Of a stretch of DNA of 64,000 nt, positions 1 to 9,204 are shown in pieces; position 1 is the first letter of the stretch, and the number at the start of each line of letters is the position of its first letter. Source of the DNA: Nitrosomonas sp. (GTDB lineage: Bacteria > Pseudomonadota > Gammaproteobacteria > Burkholderiales > Nitrosomonadaceae). The position numbers and the translations under genes were made by a program. The notes under the pieces are model-generated. The model did not search any database, had not been told where the DNA came from, and saw only the letters and a list, made by a program, of their open reading frames with translations. The DNA lies in NCBI GenBank assembly GCA_016703745.1, contig JADJBK010000006.1, positions 1,426,001 to 1,490,000 on the forward strand. Reading direction: 5' to 3'.

Positions 1-176
1 GATACTTCGCCCTGATCTGGCGCAATCTCCCCACGAATTAACTGAAACAAAGTGGATTTACCACATCCATTTCTACCAACCAATCCAACCCGCTGATTCG
101 CAAAAACCTGTAGGTTAATATCACGCAACAGAGGGATTCCACTTTGCAGAAAAGAAAGATTACGAATCGAGAGCAT
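1..176 (-). CDS. ABC-F type ATP-binding protein, N-terminal part (runs off the window)
   Basis: The first 58 codons of an ABC ATPase are visible; the rest lies before base 1. There is no signal peptide or membrane segment. The sequence opens with a short beta strand (MLSIRNLSF) and reaches a Walker A motif GRNGCGKST at residues 34-42. This N-terminus resembles the Uup/YheS branch of ABC-F proteins, soluble ATPases that act on ribosomes rather than in transport. The start is the ATG at 176, and the divergent ybgC-tol operon begins about 200 bp away. The family is fairly clear, but the exact member cannot be named from this fragment. Confidence 0.75.
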   Translation of the reverse strand, partial: MLSIRNLSFLQSGIPLLRDINLQVFANQRVGLVGRNGCGKSTLFQLIRGEIAPDQGEV

Positions 177-242
177 AAAAACCCCATCATTACTGGATCT
201 CATCCAGGTAGTTACAAAAAAATTATCGCGAAAAAGAGACCA

Positions 243-272
243 TTGTTGAAGCAAGGGGTCTCACTGTACAAT
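243..272 (+). promoter_or_regulatory. Possible sigma-70 promoter for the ybgC-tol-pal operon
   Basis: TTGTTG at 243-248 and TACAAT at 267-272 are separated by 18 bp and lie about 100 bp upstream of ybgC, in the only sizeable gap before the operon. This is a consensus-style reading only, with no further support. Confidence 0.3.
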
Positions 273-370
273 GACCTCCAACCCTAAAAGAATATACCAT
301 TAGGTTTTTTTGGAAATTATCCAGGTTTTTGTTTTACCAGCTTGTCTACTCAGATTTTATATTTTCCGAT

Positions 371-781
371 ATGGAGACTATGTTCAACTACCCCGTGCGT
401 GTCTATTATCAAGATACCGATACCGGCGGCGTGGTGTATCACGCCACCTACCTTGATTTCATGGAACGCGCACGATATGAATGGTTGCGTGAACTCGGTT
501 TTGAAGTAAGCGCAATGATTCAATCGCATAAAATGATTTTTCTGGTGCGCTCACTCAATATTGAATATTTCAAACCAGCTCTACTGGACGATCTGCTGCA
601 GGTGACTGTGCAGGCATCCGAAATAGGACGAAGCCGAGTAACGCTGCAACAGCAGGTATTAAGAGAGGATGGCTTACTGGTGAGCGCAACTGTACACGTC
701 GTCTGCGTAGGCGCCGAGACGCTAAGACCAATTAGTGTTCCACTACCTCTTCGTCAAAAAATAGAAAAAATATCAACATGA
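371..781 (+). CDS. ybgC: YbgC, acyl-CoA thioesterase of the Tol-Pal operon
   Basis: A hotdog-fold thioesterase of 136 residues from the ATG at 371 (E. coli YbgC has 134). An in-frame ATG at 329 would add 14 residues without homology, so 371 is preferred. The active-site region YYQDTDTGGVVYH at residues 12-24 carries the family aspartate (Asp17) and histidine. YbgC hydrolyses short acyl-CoA or acyl-ACP thioesters and is associated with phospholipid metabolism at the inner membrane. It is the first gene of ybgC-tolQRAB-pal-cpoB; its TGA overlaps the tolQ ATG, which suggests translational coupling. Confidence 0.92.
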   Translation: METMFNYPVRVYYQDTDTGGVVYHATYLDFMERARYEWLRELGFEVSAMIQSHKMIFLVRSLNIEYFKPALLDDLLQVTVQASEIGRSRVTLQQQVLREDGLLVSATVHVVCVGAETLRPISVPLPLRQKIEKIST

Positions 782-1482
782 ACTCAACTATCAACAACGA
801 TCTATCTTTATTCTACCTGATTAGCAGCGCCAGTCTGCCCGTGCAACTGGTTATGCTACTTTTACTCGTGGCTTCTTTTTTTTCCTGGTGGTTTATTTTT
901 CGCAAATTGTTTGCAATACGCCAGGCAACCAGACAAACGGATGAATTCGAGAACGCCTTCTGGCGAGGTGCCGATCTGAATGCACTCTACCAGCGTGCTG
1001 CCGGTGGTCGCGAGGCCGTGGGTAGCATGGAACGTATTTTTGAAGCAGGATTTCGGGAATTTACCAAGCACCAACCCGGCGTGGAAGCCGGTGTCATCAT
1101 GGACAGCACTCGTGGCGCAATGCGGGCAGTCTATCAACGCGAAATGGACAAGCTTGAATCACATCTGCCATTTCTTGCTACCGTCGGATCCGTCAGTCCC
1201 TACATTGGTCTGTTTGGAACCGTGTGGGGAATCATGAATGCTTTTCGTGAATTATCCAATATCGCGCAGGCGACTATTGCACACGTTGCGCCTGGCATTG
1301 CCGAGGCGTTAATCGCAACGGCAATGGGACTCTTTGCCGCCATTCCTGCCGTAATCGCCTACAATCGCTATGCCAGCAAAACCAGCCAACTGGCGACCCG
1401 TTTTGAAAGCTTTATCGATGAAGTTGCCAATGTACTGCAGCGTCGCGTCGCTCAACCTAAAAACCCTGCAGGGCATTTATGA
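778..1482 (+). CDS. tolQ: TolQ, proton channel subunit of the Tol-Pal system
   Basis: A MotA/TolQ/ExbB-family inner membrane protein of 234 residues. One hydrophobic segment lies near residues 18-42, then a cytoplasmic loop, then two membrane segments in the C-terminal half (around 130-200) with the typical small-residue pattern VGSVSPYIGLFGTVWGI. With TolR it uses the proton gradient to energise TolA during outer membrane constriction at division. It overlaps ybgC and tolR by ATGA on both sides. Confidence 0.95.
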   Translation: MNSTINNDLSLFYLISSASLPVQLVMLLLLVASFFSWWFIFRKLFAIRQATRQTDEFENAFWRGADLNALYQRAAGGREAVGSMERIFEAGFREFTKHQPGVEAGVIMDSTRGAMRAVYQREMDKLESHLPFLATVGSVSPYIGLFGTVWGIMNAFRELSNIAQATIAHVAPGIAEALIATAMGLFAAIPAVIAYNRYASKTSQLATRFESFIDEVANVLQRRVAQPKNPAGHL

Positions 1483-1895
1483 TTCAACGCCGCAACAAAC
1501 GACAATTGATGAATGAAATCAATGTGGTACCTTACATTGATGTCATGTTGGTGTTATTGATTATTTTTATGATTACGTCACCACTTATCCATCCAGGCCA
1601 GGTTGAACTGCCTGAGATCGGACAATCCTCGGCACCCCCTATTGAACCACTTGAAGTCAGCATCGACGTTGATGGTGGTTTGACACTACGTGACCGCGCA
1701 GCAAAAGGCGAGGAGCAAAAAGTGGATCGCACCCGATTAGCGGAATTGATCAAACTCAAGCAACAACAAAACACCGAGCAGCCTGTCGTTATTGCTGCGG
1801 ACAAGCGCGTTCGTTATGAGGAAGTCATTCAGATCATGGATTTGCTACAACAACAGCAAGTTAAAAAAATTGGCCTGTTGACTCGCCCTAAATAA
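1479..1895 (+). CDS. tolR: TolR, stator subunit of the Tol-Pal motor
   Basis: An ExbD/TolR-family protein of 138 residues. A single transmembrane segment near residues 17-38 carries the conserved aspartate (Asp21 in VVPYIDVMLVLL) that takes part in proton transfer. The remainder is a periplasmic domain. The start ATG overlaps the tolQ stop. It partners TolQ and TolA. Confidence 0.95.
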   Translation: MIQRRNKRQLMNEINVVPYIDVMLVLLIIFMITSPLIHPGQVELPEIGQSSAPPIEPLEVSIDVDGGLTLRDRAAKGEEQKVDRTRLAELIKLKQQQNTEQPVVIAADKRVRYEEVIQIMDLLQQQQVKKIGLLTRPK

Positions 1896-1909
1896 TCAAT
1901 TAAGAATAC

Positions 1910-2752
1910 ATGCAAGCCGTCATCCAGTCAGATAATCATCATACAGAACCTGGAAAAGTGCGCGCGGCACTTTTTTCTCTTCTGATTCATCTGGTTTTTT
2001 TCGGCCTACTGGTTTTTGGGTTGAACTGGAAAAGTAAAGAGCCCGAAGCCACTATTGTGGAATTATGGCAGAATTTTGCTGAAATCGAGCCCATCAAACC
2101 TGTGCAGCCGGTCAAACCACCTCTCCCTGCGCCACCCGTCACAGCAAAACCCGAGCCAAAAGTTGAGTCTAAACCGCAGCCTGTAGAATCGAAGTCACCT
2201 GGTCAACCAGCAATCACAACTGCTGAGCCTTCTCCCCCCTTGCGCAAACCAGCCATTCCACTTAAGGCAATAAAAGAGAAGCCGACGCCCAAACAAGCAG
2301 CAGAGAAGCCATCCGAGCCCATAAAAAAAACTGCACCTGAGACGCCGCCCAATAAAGATATTGACAAAAAACCAGTTGAAAAGAAAACAGAAAACACGCA
2401 AGCAACTGAACAAAAAAAACAGCAGGAGCAAGAACGTCTAGCATTGAGAGCGAAGCAGAGCCAGACACTCGATGAAATTGCAAAATACAAGGCGATGATT
2501 CAAGCTAAAATTCGCAGCCGGATCGTCATGCCACCTGACCTGCCAGGTAATCCGGTTGTCGAATTTCGTGTCATTTTGCTGCCAGGTGGCGAAGTATTGA
2601 GTGTCAACTTACATCGCTCAAGTGGTTTTACTGTGTTTGATGAGGCCGTAGAAAGAGCAGTATACCTTGCAAAACCTTTGCCTTTGCCGCCTGATCCCGC
2701 CCTTTTCAGGGAATTCCGCGATTTCAACCTAACCGTGTATTACCGTGAATAA
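1910..2752 (+). CDS. tolA: TolA, periplasm-spanning protein
   Basis: 280 residues, shorter than E. coli TolA (421) because the middle is compact. There is an N-terminal membrane anchor near residues 22-42, then a Pro/Lys/Glu-rich extended region at about 60-170 (many KP and PK steps), then a C-terminal TonB-like domain from about residue 185 (IRSRIVMPPDLPGNPVVEF and on to the end). It links the TolQR motor to TolB and Pal. It begins 14 bp after tolR. Confidence 0.93.
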   Translation: MQAVIQSDNHHTEPGKVRAALFSLLIHLVFFGLLVFGLNWKSKEPEATIVELWQNFAEIEPIKPVQPVKPPLPAPPVTAKPEPKVESKPQPVESKSPGQPAITTAEPSPPLRKPAIPLKAIKEKPTPKQAAEKPSEPIKKTAPETPPNKDIDKKPVEKKTENTQATEQKKQQEQERLALRAKQSQTLDEIAKYKAMIQAKIRSRIVMPPDLPGNPVVEFRVILLPGGEVLSVNLHRSSGFTVFDEAVERAVYLAKPLPLPPDPALFREFRDFNLTVYYRE

Positions 2753-2783
2753 CCTTTCCAAAAGATTTTTGAGAACCTTCGCC

Positions 2784-4073
2784 ATGCGTTTACGTAACTT
2801 GATTTGTATCCTACTGGTGCTGCTGGTTAGTACTACGACAGGCTTACACGCCGCACTGAATATCGAAATATACGGTGGAGGCGCCAGTAAGATTCCGATT
2901 GCATTGGTGCCTTTCGCTGCCGAAACACAATTCCCGGAACGGGTTTCAGCCGTTGTAGCGGCTGACCTGGAGCGGAGTGGCTTATTCAAGCTGGTTGATA
3001 CTTTTGGGACTGCTCCACATGAAATTGATCAAGTCAACTATACCGACTGGCAGAACCGGAATGCGGCCGCGCTGGTGATTGGCAGTATCTCAGCACAGCC
3101 AGATGGCCGCCTGGATGTACGCTTCCGCCTGCTGGATGTGGCCAAACGCATTCAATTGGCAGGATTTTCATCCATCGTCACAACCGACCAATTACGTGCC
3201 CTCTCCCATAGAATCGCTGACGTTATATATGAAGCTTTAACGGGCGAGCCTGGTTTTTTCAGTTCCCGCATCGCTTTTGTCCGAAAGCAAGGCAATCAGT
3301 ATGCACTTCAGGTTTCAGATTACGATGGATTTAATGCGCGCTCGCTAATTGAATATAGCGAACCGATTATTTCCCCTTCCTGGTCGCCAGATGGCAGCAA
3401 AATTGCCTATGTTTCCTTTGAAAAGAAGAAACCGATCGTTTATGTGCAGACATTGGCCACGCGCGAACGCCATGCAGTTGCCAACTTCAAGGGAAGTAAC
3501 AGCGCCCCCGCCTGGTCACCAGATGGCAACAAACTGGCGGTTGTTCTGTCACAGCAGGGGGGGTCTCAAATCTACCTGATCAACGCGGATGGCAGTGGAC
3601 TGCAACGGCTCTCACAAAGCAGCAGTATCGATACAGAACCCACATTTTCTCCAGATGGCCGCTGGATCATCTTTACTTCTGATCGGGGCGGCAGCCCGCA
3701 AATCTACCGCATGCCAGCATCCGGGGAGAATGCCGGCAGGGCCGAGCGCCTGACTTTTGAAGGCGACTACAACGTTAGTCCACGCGTCAGTCCCGATGGA
3801 AAAATGCTGACTTATATACGCCGTCATGCGGGGGGATTCAACGTTACGGTTCAAGATATGGCTACCCGCCAAGTGCAGATATTGAGTGATTCCAGATTTG
3901 ATGAATCCCCCAGTTTTTCCCCAAATAACCGTATGATACTGTACGCATCTGAAATCAACAGGCGTGGTATATTGTCGCTCGTTTCAGTAGACGGGCAAAT
4001 GAAACAACGGCTTTCCCCGGATATGGGCGACATACGTGAACCGAAGTGGGGGCCTTTACCGAGGAAGCGGTAA
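2784..4073 (+). CDS. tolB: TolB, periplasmic beta-propeller
   Basis: About 429 residues from the ATG at 2784, with a signal peptide ending near GLHA-ALN. A GTG at 2745, overlapping the tolA stop, would add 13 residues; the ATG start gives a conventional signal peptide and a length near E. coli TolB (430). An N-terminal domain (to about 150) is followed by a propeller with repeated SPDG turns (WSPDGSKIAYVS, WSPDGNKLAVV, FSPDGRWIIFTS, VSPDGKMLTYI). TolB binds Pal and the TolA C-terminus in the periplasm. Confidence 0.93.
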   Translation: MRLRNLICILLVLLVSTTTGLHAALNIEIYGGGASKIPIALVPFAAETQFPERVSAVVAADLERSGLFKLVDTFGTAPHEIDQVNYTDWQNRNAAALVIGSISAQPDGRLDVRFRLLDVAKRIQLAGFSSIVTTDQLRALSHRIADVIYEALTGEPGFFSSRIAFVRKQGNQYALQVSDYDGFNARSLIEYSEPIISPSWSPDGSKIAYVSFEKKKPIVYVQTLATRERHAVANFKGSNSAPAWSPDGNKLAVVLSQQGGSQIYLINADGSGLQRLSQSSSIDTEPTFSPDGRWIIFTSDRGGSPQIYRMPASGENAGRAERLTFEGDYNVSPRVSPDGKMLTYIRRHAGGFNVTVQDMATRQVQILSDSRFDESPSFSPNNRMILYASEINRRGILSLVSVDGQMKQRLSPDMGDIREPKWGPLPRKR

Positions 4074-4113
4074 TTTATGCAGTACTAATTAAACATTCTT
4101 TGAAGGAAAAAAA

Positions 4114-4623
4114 ATGAAACTGATTTTTAGTTTATTTATAGCATTGGCATTAACTGCTTGTTCCAGTACCAAACCCGTAGCCACCAGCGATAACAACGAT
4201 TACTTTGATAATAAAAGTGGCATGGATGGCAATGACGGGCGATCTGGTTTTGGGATGAATCCACTGCAAGATCCCAATAATATCCTGTCGCGCCGCAGTG
4301 TTTACTATGGATTCGACAGCTATAGCGTCACCAGTGAGTACCGTGACCTGGTATTAGCACATGCAGCTTATTTACGTGACAACAGTGGTGCGCAGGTATT
4401 GCTTCAAGGCAATACTGATGATCGAGGCAGTCGCGAATATAATCTTGCGCTGGGTCAACGCCGTGCAGACAGCGTCAAAAGCATCATGCTGTTATCAGGT
4501 GTCAAAGATGGGCAGGTTGAATCTGTCAGTCTTGGAGAAGAAAAACCACGCGCAATGGGCAGTGACGAGTCCTCCTGGGCAGAAAATCGTCGCACTGACA
4601 TTCTCTATCAGGGAGAATATTAA
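4114..4623 (+). CDS. pal: Pal, peptidoglycan-associated lipoprotein
   Basis: 169 residues. A lipoprotein signal with lipobox LTAC places the acylated cysteine at residue 16. The C-terminal OmpA-like domain (about 60-169) has the peptidoglycan-binding core with NTDDRGSREYN and LGQRRADSV. It anchors the outer membrane to the wall and binds TolB. A clear purine-rich ribosome site (GAAGGAAAA) precedes the ATG. The stop TAA shares its last base with the cpoB ATG. Confidence 0.95.
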   Translation: MKLIFSLFIALALTACSSTKPVATSDNNDYFDNKSGMDGNDGRSGFGMNPLQDPNNILSRRSVYYGFDSYSVTSEYRDLVLAHAAYLRDNSGAQVLLQGNTDDRGSREYNLALGQRRADSVKSIMLLSGVKDGQVESVSLGEEKPRAMGSDESSWAENRRTDILYQGEY

Positions 4624-5438
4624 TGCGGTTGCGTGCTTTCCTGCCACTATTGTGCCTGGGTAGTAATCTATGCTTTGCTGGATTATTTGATGACGCCTAT
4701 GCGCGTGAACAAATAGAAACCATGAAAGCACGCATCGACAACATTGAAAATACACTCTCTGGACAAGCCTTAATTGAACTGCATACCCAGGGCGAGACAA
4801 TCAGGATCGAACTCGGTAAATTACGTGGCCAGCTGGAGGAGCTTCAGGAAGAAAATCGGACTTTGCGCCAGCAACAAAAGGATTTCTACCTGGATTTGGA
4901 TAGTCGTTTACGCGCACTGGAAACTGGCGCATCCCTGCAAAATCCCGGAAATAGGATCAACGATATTGCGCCACCCACAGGATCGGCTAATCACGACAGA
5001 CAAGCTGCTGCGCCTGGCACGATATCAGAACACAACGGGAGCAGGCTGCAACCACCTGATGCAGTACAGCGCAGCCGCTATGACACGGCATACAACTTGT
5101 TTAAAGATGGCAATTATGTTGCGGCTATCGCCGAATTTGAATCTTTTACAAGACACTATCCACAGTCTGAGCTGGCACCCGCTGCCGCTTACTGGATAGG
5201 CAACTCACATTACGCCCAGCGTGATTTTGATGCATCTATTGCCGCGCAACAGTGGTTAATCGAGACTTACCCTGCCAGTCCCAAAGTTCCCGATGCACTC
5301 CTCAACATGGCCAGCAGCCAGACAGAAAAGGGACAAGGCGCTGCCGCCCAGAAAACGCTCCAAGACCTTATTTCCCGTTATCCTGATAGTGGAGCTGCCC
5401 TAAAAGCCAAAGTACGTTATGGATCAATAAAGCAATAG
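4623..5438 (+). CDS. cpoB: CpoB (YbgF), Tol-Pal associated TPR protein
   Basis: 271 residues with a signal peptide (cleavage near CFA-GLF). Residues about 30-105 form an N-terminal coiled coil (repeated EELQEENRTLRQQ-type heptads) expected to trimerise. A linker follows, then three TPR-like repeats from about 155 (YNLFKDGNYVAAIAEFESF, YPQSELAPAAAYWIG, YPASPKVPDALLNMA). It coordinates the Tol system with peptidoglycan synthesis. It is the last gene of the tol operon. Confidence 0.9.
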   Translation: MRLRAFLPLLCLGSNLCFAGLFDDAYAREQIETMKARIDNIENTLSGQALIELHTQGETIRIELGKLRGQLEELQEENRTLRQQQKDFYLDLDSRLRALETGASLQNPGNRINDIAPPTGSANHDRQAAAPGTISEHNGSRLQPPDAVQRSRYDTAYNLFKDGNYVAAIAEFESFTRHYPQSELAPAAAYWIGNSHYAQRDFDASIAAQQWLIETYPASPKVPDALLNMASSQTEKGQGAAAQKTLQDLISRYPDSGAALKAKVRYGSIKQ

Positions 5439-5522
5439 CTCTCTCAGAAAAACTGACAGCCTGCTGTAAACTGAATCAATTAGCCCTCTAGCCGTCAATT
5501 CAGCCTGTTCATCAACAGCCCA

Positions 5523-6158
5523 ATGCTGCGTATTACCGAAATCTTTCACTCCCTTCAGGGAGAAACCACCCGGGTTGGATTACCTACGGTATTTATCCGT
5601 CTGACAGGATGCCCGCTACGCTGTGGTTATTGCGATACCAGCTATGCCTTTTCTGGTGGCACATCGATGTCAATCGATAGCGTGATCAGTGAGGTTGCTC
5701 TCTTTTCACCCCAATATGTAACGGTTACAGGCGGCGAACCACTTGCCCAGATTAATTGCCTGCTCCTGCTAACATCACTCTGCGATCTTGGTTATTCCGT
5801 TTCACTTGAAACCAGTGGTGCACTCGATATATCCCGTGTAGACACCCGTGTTTCTCGCATTGTTGATGTCAAAACACCTGGCTCTGGTGAAGTCGAAAGA
5901 AATCACTGGAAAAATCTTAAATATCTTACTGCACGGGATGAATTAAAATTCGTGCTGTGCGATCAAAACGACTACCACTGGGCTAAACAAGTGATACACG
6001 ATAACAAACTTGATCAAATTTGCCCGATATTATTCTCACCCGTTTTTCAGCAGCTTGATCCGGCCGCTCTGGCTTCCTGGATTTTGCAGGATCAACTACC
6101 TGTTCGCCTGCAGTTACAGCTGCACAAACTGATTTGGGGAGAGTGTGCGGGCAAATGA
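5523..6158 (+). CDS. queE: QueE, 7-carboxy-7-deazaguanine synthase
   Basis: A radical SAM enzyme of 211 residues that converts carboxytetrahydropterin to 7-carboxy-7-deazaguanine in queuosine biosynthesis. The 4Fe-4S ligands are Cys30, Cys34 and Cys37 in GCPLRCGYCDTSY; the glycine-rich SAM motif TVTGGEPL follows near residue 75. The short length matches the proteobacterial type. It lies 84 bp after cpoB and is followed directly by queC, the next enzyme of the pathway. Confidence 0.92.
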   Translation: MLRITEIFHSLQGETTRVGLPTVFIRLTGCPLRCGYCDTSYAFSGGTSMSIDSVISEVALFSPQYVTVTGGEPLAQINCLLLLTSLCDLGYSVSLETSGALDISRVDTRVSRIVDVKTPGSGEVERNHWKNLKYLTARDELKFVLCDQNDYHWAKQVIHDNKLDQICPILFSPVFQQLDPAALASWILQDQLPVRLQLQLHKLIWGECAGK

Positions 6159-6174
6159 ATCCGAAGTATCCCGC

Positions 6175-6852
6175 ATGAAGAAAGCAGTTGTATTATTATC
6201 CGGCGGCATGGATTCAGCGACTACGCTCGCTATCGCACGCCAGGCCGATTTTCTCTGTTATGCGTTGAGCATGGATTATGGTCAACGCCATCGTGCTGAA
6301 CTGCAGGCAGCTGCGGATGTGGGTAATTTGATGCAGGTAACAGATCATCAATTCATCAAGCTGGATTTAACCACCCTCGCCTCCAGCGCGCTAACTAATC
6401 CCTCGACCGCGCTACCCATGGAAACAAAACAGGGCGAAATCCCGATTACTTACGTACCTGCACGAAATACCATCATGCTGTCTCTTGCCCTGGCATGGGC
6501 AGAAGTATTGCGGTGTCGTGATATTTTTATTGGGATAACCGCAGTTGATTACTCCGGCTATCCCGATTGTCGGCCAGATTATCTGGCTGCATTTCAAGAT
6601 ATGGCCAATCTCGCAACCAAAGCCGGCAGAGAAGGAGAGCATTTCCAAATTCATGCACCCTTACTAAATTGGTCAAAAGCCACCATTATCCAGAAAGGCA
6701 TCGTTCTAGGATTGGATTACAGTTTGACCGTATCCTGTTACCAGGCTGATGAATCCGGATATGCCTGCGGATATTGTGACGCCTGCCGCATACGCCGCGC
6801 CGGTTTCATCACAGCGGAGATAGATGATCCAACCCGTTATCAGGAAAAATGA
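6175..6852 (+). CDS. queC: QueC, 7-cyano-7-deazaguanine synthase
   Basis: An ATP-dependent enzyme making preQ0 from carboxydeazaguanine. 225 residues from the ATG at 6175; an upstream ATG at 6145 would overlap queE and add non-homologous residues. The PP-loop is at the N-terminus (LLSGGMDSATT, residues 7-17). The C-terminal zinc site is SCYQ plus CGYCDACRIRRAGF. It ends 2 bp before the convergent folB stop. Confidence 0.93.
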   Translation: MKKAVVLLSGGMDSATTLAIARQADFLCYALSMDYGQRHRAELQAAADVGNLMQVTDHQFIKLDLTTLASSALTNPSTALPMETKQGEIPITYVPARNTIMLSLALAWAEVLRCRDIFIGITAVDYSGYPDCRPDYLAAFQDMANLATKAGREGEHFQIHAPLLNWSKATIIQKGIVLGLDYSLTVSCYQADESGYACGYCDACRIRRAGFITAEIDDPTRYQEK

Positions 6853-6854
6853 GT

Positions 6855-7211
6855 TTATTCCCGCTTGCCTCGCTCAATGGCTATACCCAGCTTTTGAACT
6901 CCTTCCAACACATCCAGTTTGGCTGCACTCACTTTCACCCAGGGAGACTGGAACTCTGTCAGAATCATCTGCGCGATATTTTCGGTCAGCGTTTCCAGCA
7001 AAGAAAAATGCTGTCCGGTAAGCATGGCACGGATACGCTCCACAATTTTCGCATAATCCAGCGTATCTTCTATCCGATCCATCAAATGGCCCTGTTTTGA
7101 TGGTAAACCGATTTCAAGATTCAGCTCAATCGTTTGAGGAATTTTTTTCTCCCAAGGATAAATTCCAATTAATGTTTTGATTCTGAAGGTTTTAAGAAAA
7201 ATAATATCCAT
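6855..7211 (-). CDS. folB: FolB, dihydroneopterin aldolase
   Basis: 118 residues, the normal size for this folate pathway enzyme, which cleaves dihydroneopterin to hydroxymethyl-dihydropterin. The N-terminus (IIFLKTFRIKTLIGIYPWEKK) has the family pattern with GIYPWE, and the centre has LDYAKIVERI and LLETLTENIAQ, which contribute to the active site. It is convergent with queC and divergent from plsY. Confidence 0.88.
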   Translation of the reverse strand: MDIIFLKTFRIKTLIGIYPWEKKIPQTIELNLEIGLPSKQGHLMDRIEDTLDYAKIVERIRAMLTGQHFSLLETLTENIAQMILTEFQSPWVKVSAAKLDVLEGVQKLGIAIERGKRE

Positions 7212-7275
7212 TTGAGGCGTGACCAGAGTGACTAATAAGGTGGGTGATGCCAGATTTTAATCTAATGACGAAAGG

Positions 7276-7878
7276 ATGGACATCTTGACAGTATTCTTAA
7301 TCATAACTGCCTACATACTGGGATCCATTCCCTTCGCTATCGTGGCAAGCCGGATATGCAAACTTCCGGACCCACGTAGTTATGGCTCCGGCAATCCAGG
7401 GGCAACGAATGTCTTACGTACCGGGAAAAAAGGCGCGGCAATTCTGACTTTGTTGGGTGATGCAGGCAAGGGATGGCTCACCATCGTGCTTGCCCATCAT
7501 TTTACGACACCTCGCGGAGAAGAGGCTACTTTGGTGGCCGCAATGATGCTGGCCGTTTTTATCGGCCATTTGTATCCGGTTTTCCTGAAGTTTCGCGGAG
7601 GTAAAGGCGTTGCAACTGCTGCGGGCGTGTTGCTCGGTTTGAGTCCATGGCTAGGCGCACTCACCATTCTGACCTGGATAACCGTAGCTTTATTATCACG
7701 GATTTCATCACTGGCCGCCCTGTCATCAGCTTTATTGGCGCCGATCTATACATACTGGCTGTTACAAAACTCTGTTCTGACCGTAACGGTACTGATTATT
7801 TCAATTTTATTGATGATTCGCCATCGCTCCAATATCGTCAATCTATTTGCTGGCACGGAAACACGCATCGGCAAGTAA
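7276..7878 (+). CDS. plsY: PlsY, acyl-phosphate glycerol-3-phosphate acyltransferase
   Basis: A polytopic inner membrane protein of 200 residues with about five hydrophobic segments. It carries the family motifs GSGNPGATNVLRT (residues about 37-49), KFRGGKGVATAAG (about 104-116) and a C-terminal RHRSNI. It makes lysophosphatidic acid from acyl phosphate and glycerol 3-phosphate. It lies convergent to tsaD with a 32-bp gap that has no obvious terminator. Confidence 0.93.
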   Translation: MDILTVFLIITAYILGSIPFAIVASRICKLPDPRSYGSGNPGATNVLRTGKKGAAILTLLGDAGKGWLTIVLAHHFTTPRGEEATLVAAMMLAVFIGHLYPVFLKFRGGKGVATAAGVLLGLSPWLGALTILTWITVALLSRISSLAALSSALLAPIYTYWLLQNSVLTVTVLIISILLMIRHRSNIVNLFAGTETRIGK

Positions 7879-7910
7879 AAGGCAGCAACCACTGTATGCA
7901 GATATCCATA

Positions 7911-8930
7911 TCACCGTGTTATCTCAGCCAATGGCCAGCGAGCCTTAACGCTAAAACTGCCATTACATTTGGGTAGCGGCTGAGCATGTTGCAAGCGCAG
8001 CGCTCCGGCAAGCGCAATCATGGCTCCATTATCAGTACAAAATGTTAATTCAGGAAAAAAAACCTCTGCACCATCCACTTTCATCTGCTGCACCAGTTTC
8101 TGCCGTAATCGTGTGTTGGCACCCACGCCACCAGCCACAACCAGGCGTCGCAGCCCCGCCATTTTTAAAGCAGCTATCGATTTTGCCACCAAAACATCTG
8201 TTACTGCTTCCTCAAAAGCCAATGCAATATCCGCATGACTCTCCTTATCCACCCCATGCTGATTAATTAGTAACGCGACCGCCGTTTTTAATCCACTAAA
8301 ACTGAAATTGAGATCCCCACTGTGCAACATCGGGCGTGGTAGCTTGAATTTTCCTGGGTTACCTGTCCGCGCCATTTCTTCTAATCTCTGACCACCGGGA
8401 TAACCCAGTCCCAGTAGCTTGGCTGTCTTGTCAAAAGCTTCCCCTGCGGCATCATCTACTGTTTCTCCCAGCAATTGATAATGTCCGACACTCTCCACCC
8501 GCATGAGTTGAGTATGCCCGCCAGACACCAGCAAGGCCACAAAGGGAAAGGCTGGCGCTGGGTGGGATAGCAGCGGTGACAAAAGGTGACCCTCAAGATG
8601 ATGCACAGCAACCGCCGGAATTCCTAATGCATACGCCAGTGATGCGCCCACACTCGCCCCAGTTAATAACGCTCCGGCCAGACCCGGACCCTGCGTATAG
8701 GCAATAGCACTGACCGCTTCCAGGGATAGTTGGGTTTGCTCAAGTAATGTTTTAATGAGCGGTAAAATCCAACGAATATGATCGCGGGAAGCCAGTTCCG
8801 GTACCACACCTCCATATTCGCTATGTAAACTGATTTGGGAATGAAGCACGTGACCCAACAAGCCATGCTCGACATCATAAAGCGCAATCCCGGTTTCATC
8901 ACAGGATGTCTCTAATCCAAGAATAATCAT
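7911..8930 (-). CDS. tsaD: TsaD, tRNA threonylcarbamoyladenosine transferase subunit
   Basis: 339 residues from the ATG at 8930 (MIILGLETSCDETG), matching E. coli TsaD (337). The reading frame is open to 9053, but the extra 41 residues are not family-like. The metal-binding motif is HHLEGH near residue 110, and ASHK/actin-fold ATP motifs GGHTQL and VAGGVGAN are present. It acts with TsaBCE in making t6A37 of tRNAs that read ANN codons. The 274 bp upstream, up to the methyltransferase gene, show nothing I can identify. Confidence 0.93.
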   Translation of the reverse strand: MIILGLETSCDETGIALYDVEHGLLGHVLHSQISLHSEYGGVVPELASRDHIRWILPLIKTLLEQTQLSLEAVSAIAYTQGPGLAGALLTGASVGASLAYALGIPAVAVHHLEGHLLSPLLSHPAPAFPFVALLVSGGHTQLMRVESVGHYQLLGETVDDAAGEAFDKTAKLLGLGYPGGQRLEEMARTGNPGKFKLPRPMLHSGDLNFSFSGLKTAVALLINQHGVDKESHADIALAFEEAVTDVLVAKSIAALKMAGLRRLVVAGGVGANTRLRQKLVQQMKVDGAEVFFPELTFCTDNGAMIALAGALRLQHAQPLPKCNGSFSVKARWPLAEITR

Positions 8931-9204
8931 ACTCAATAGATTCTCAATTTCATCAATAGTCACTCTTGGTTGACAGGAAACAGACTGACCTGAACCGCAT
9001 ATCCTTGCGGTGCAGACCACACGGGTTCTATGGTAGCATGACGCCAGTCTCACTGATTGAACGCTTAAAAATCAGCCCGGTATCGTTATGCCTCGAAAGA
9101 ACTTTATCGTGACGTTCCCCGAATTATCGTTCCACCAGGTCAGAACGACACCAAATAATCTCCGGTAAAAATACTTCGCTTATTTAACCAAGGAACTCAG
9201 GATC

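Noticed and set aside
8931..9204. tRNA or rpsU gene next to tsaD
   Set aside because: No cloverleaf pattern and no reading frame resembling ribosomal protein S21.
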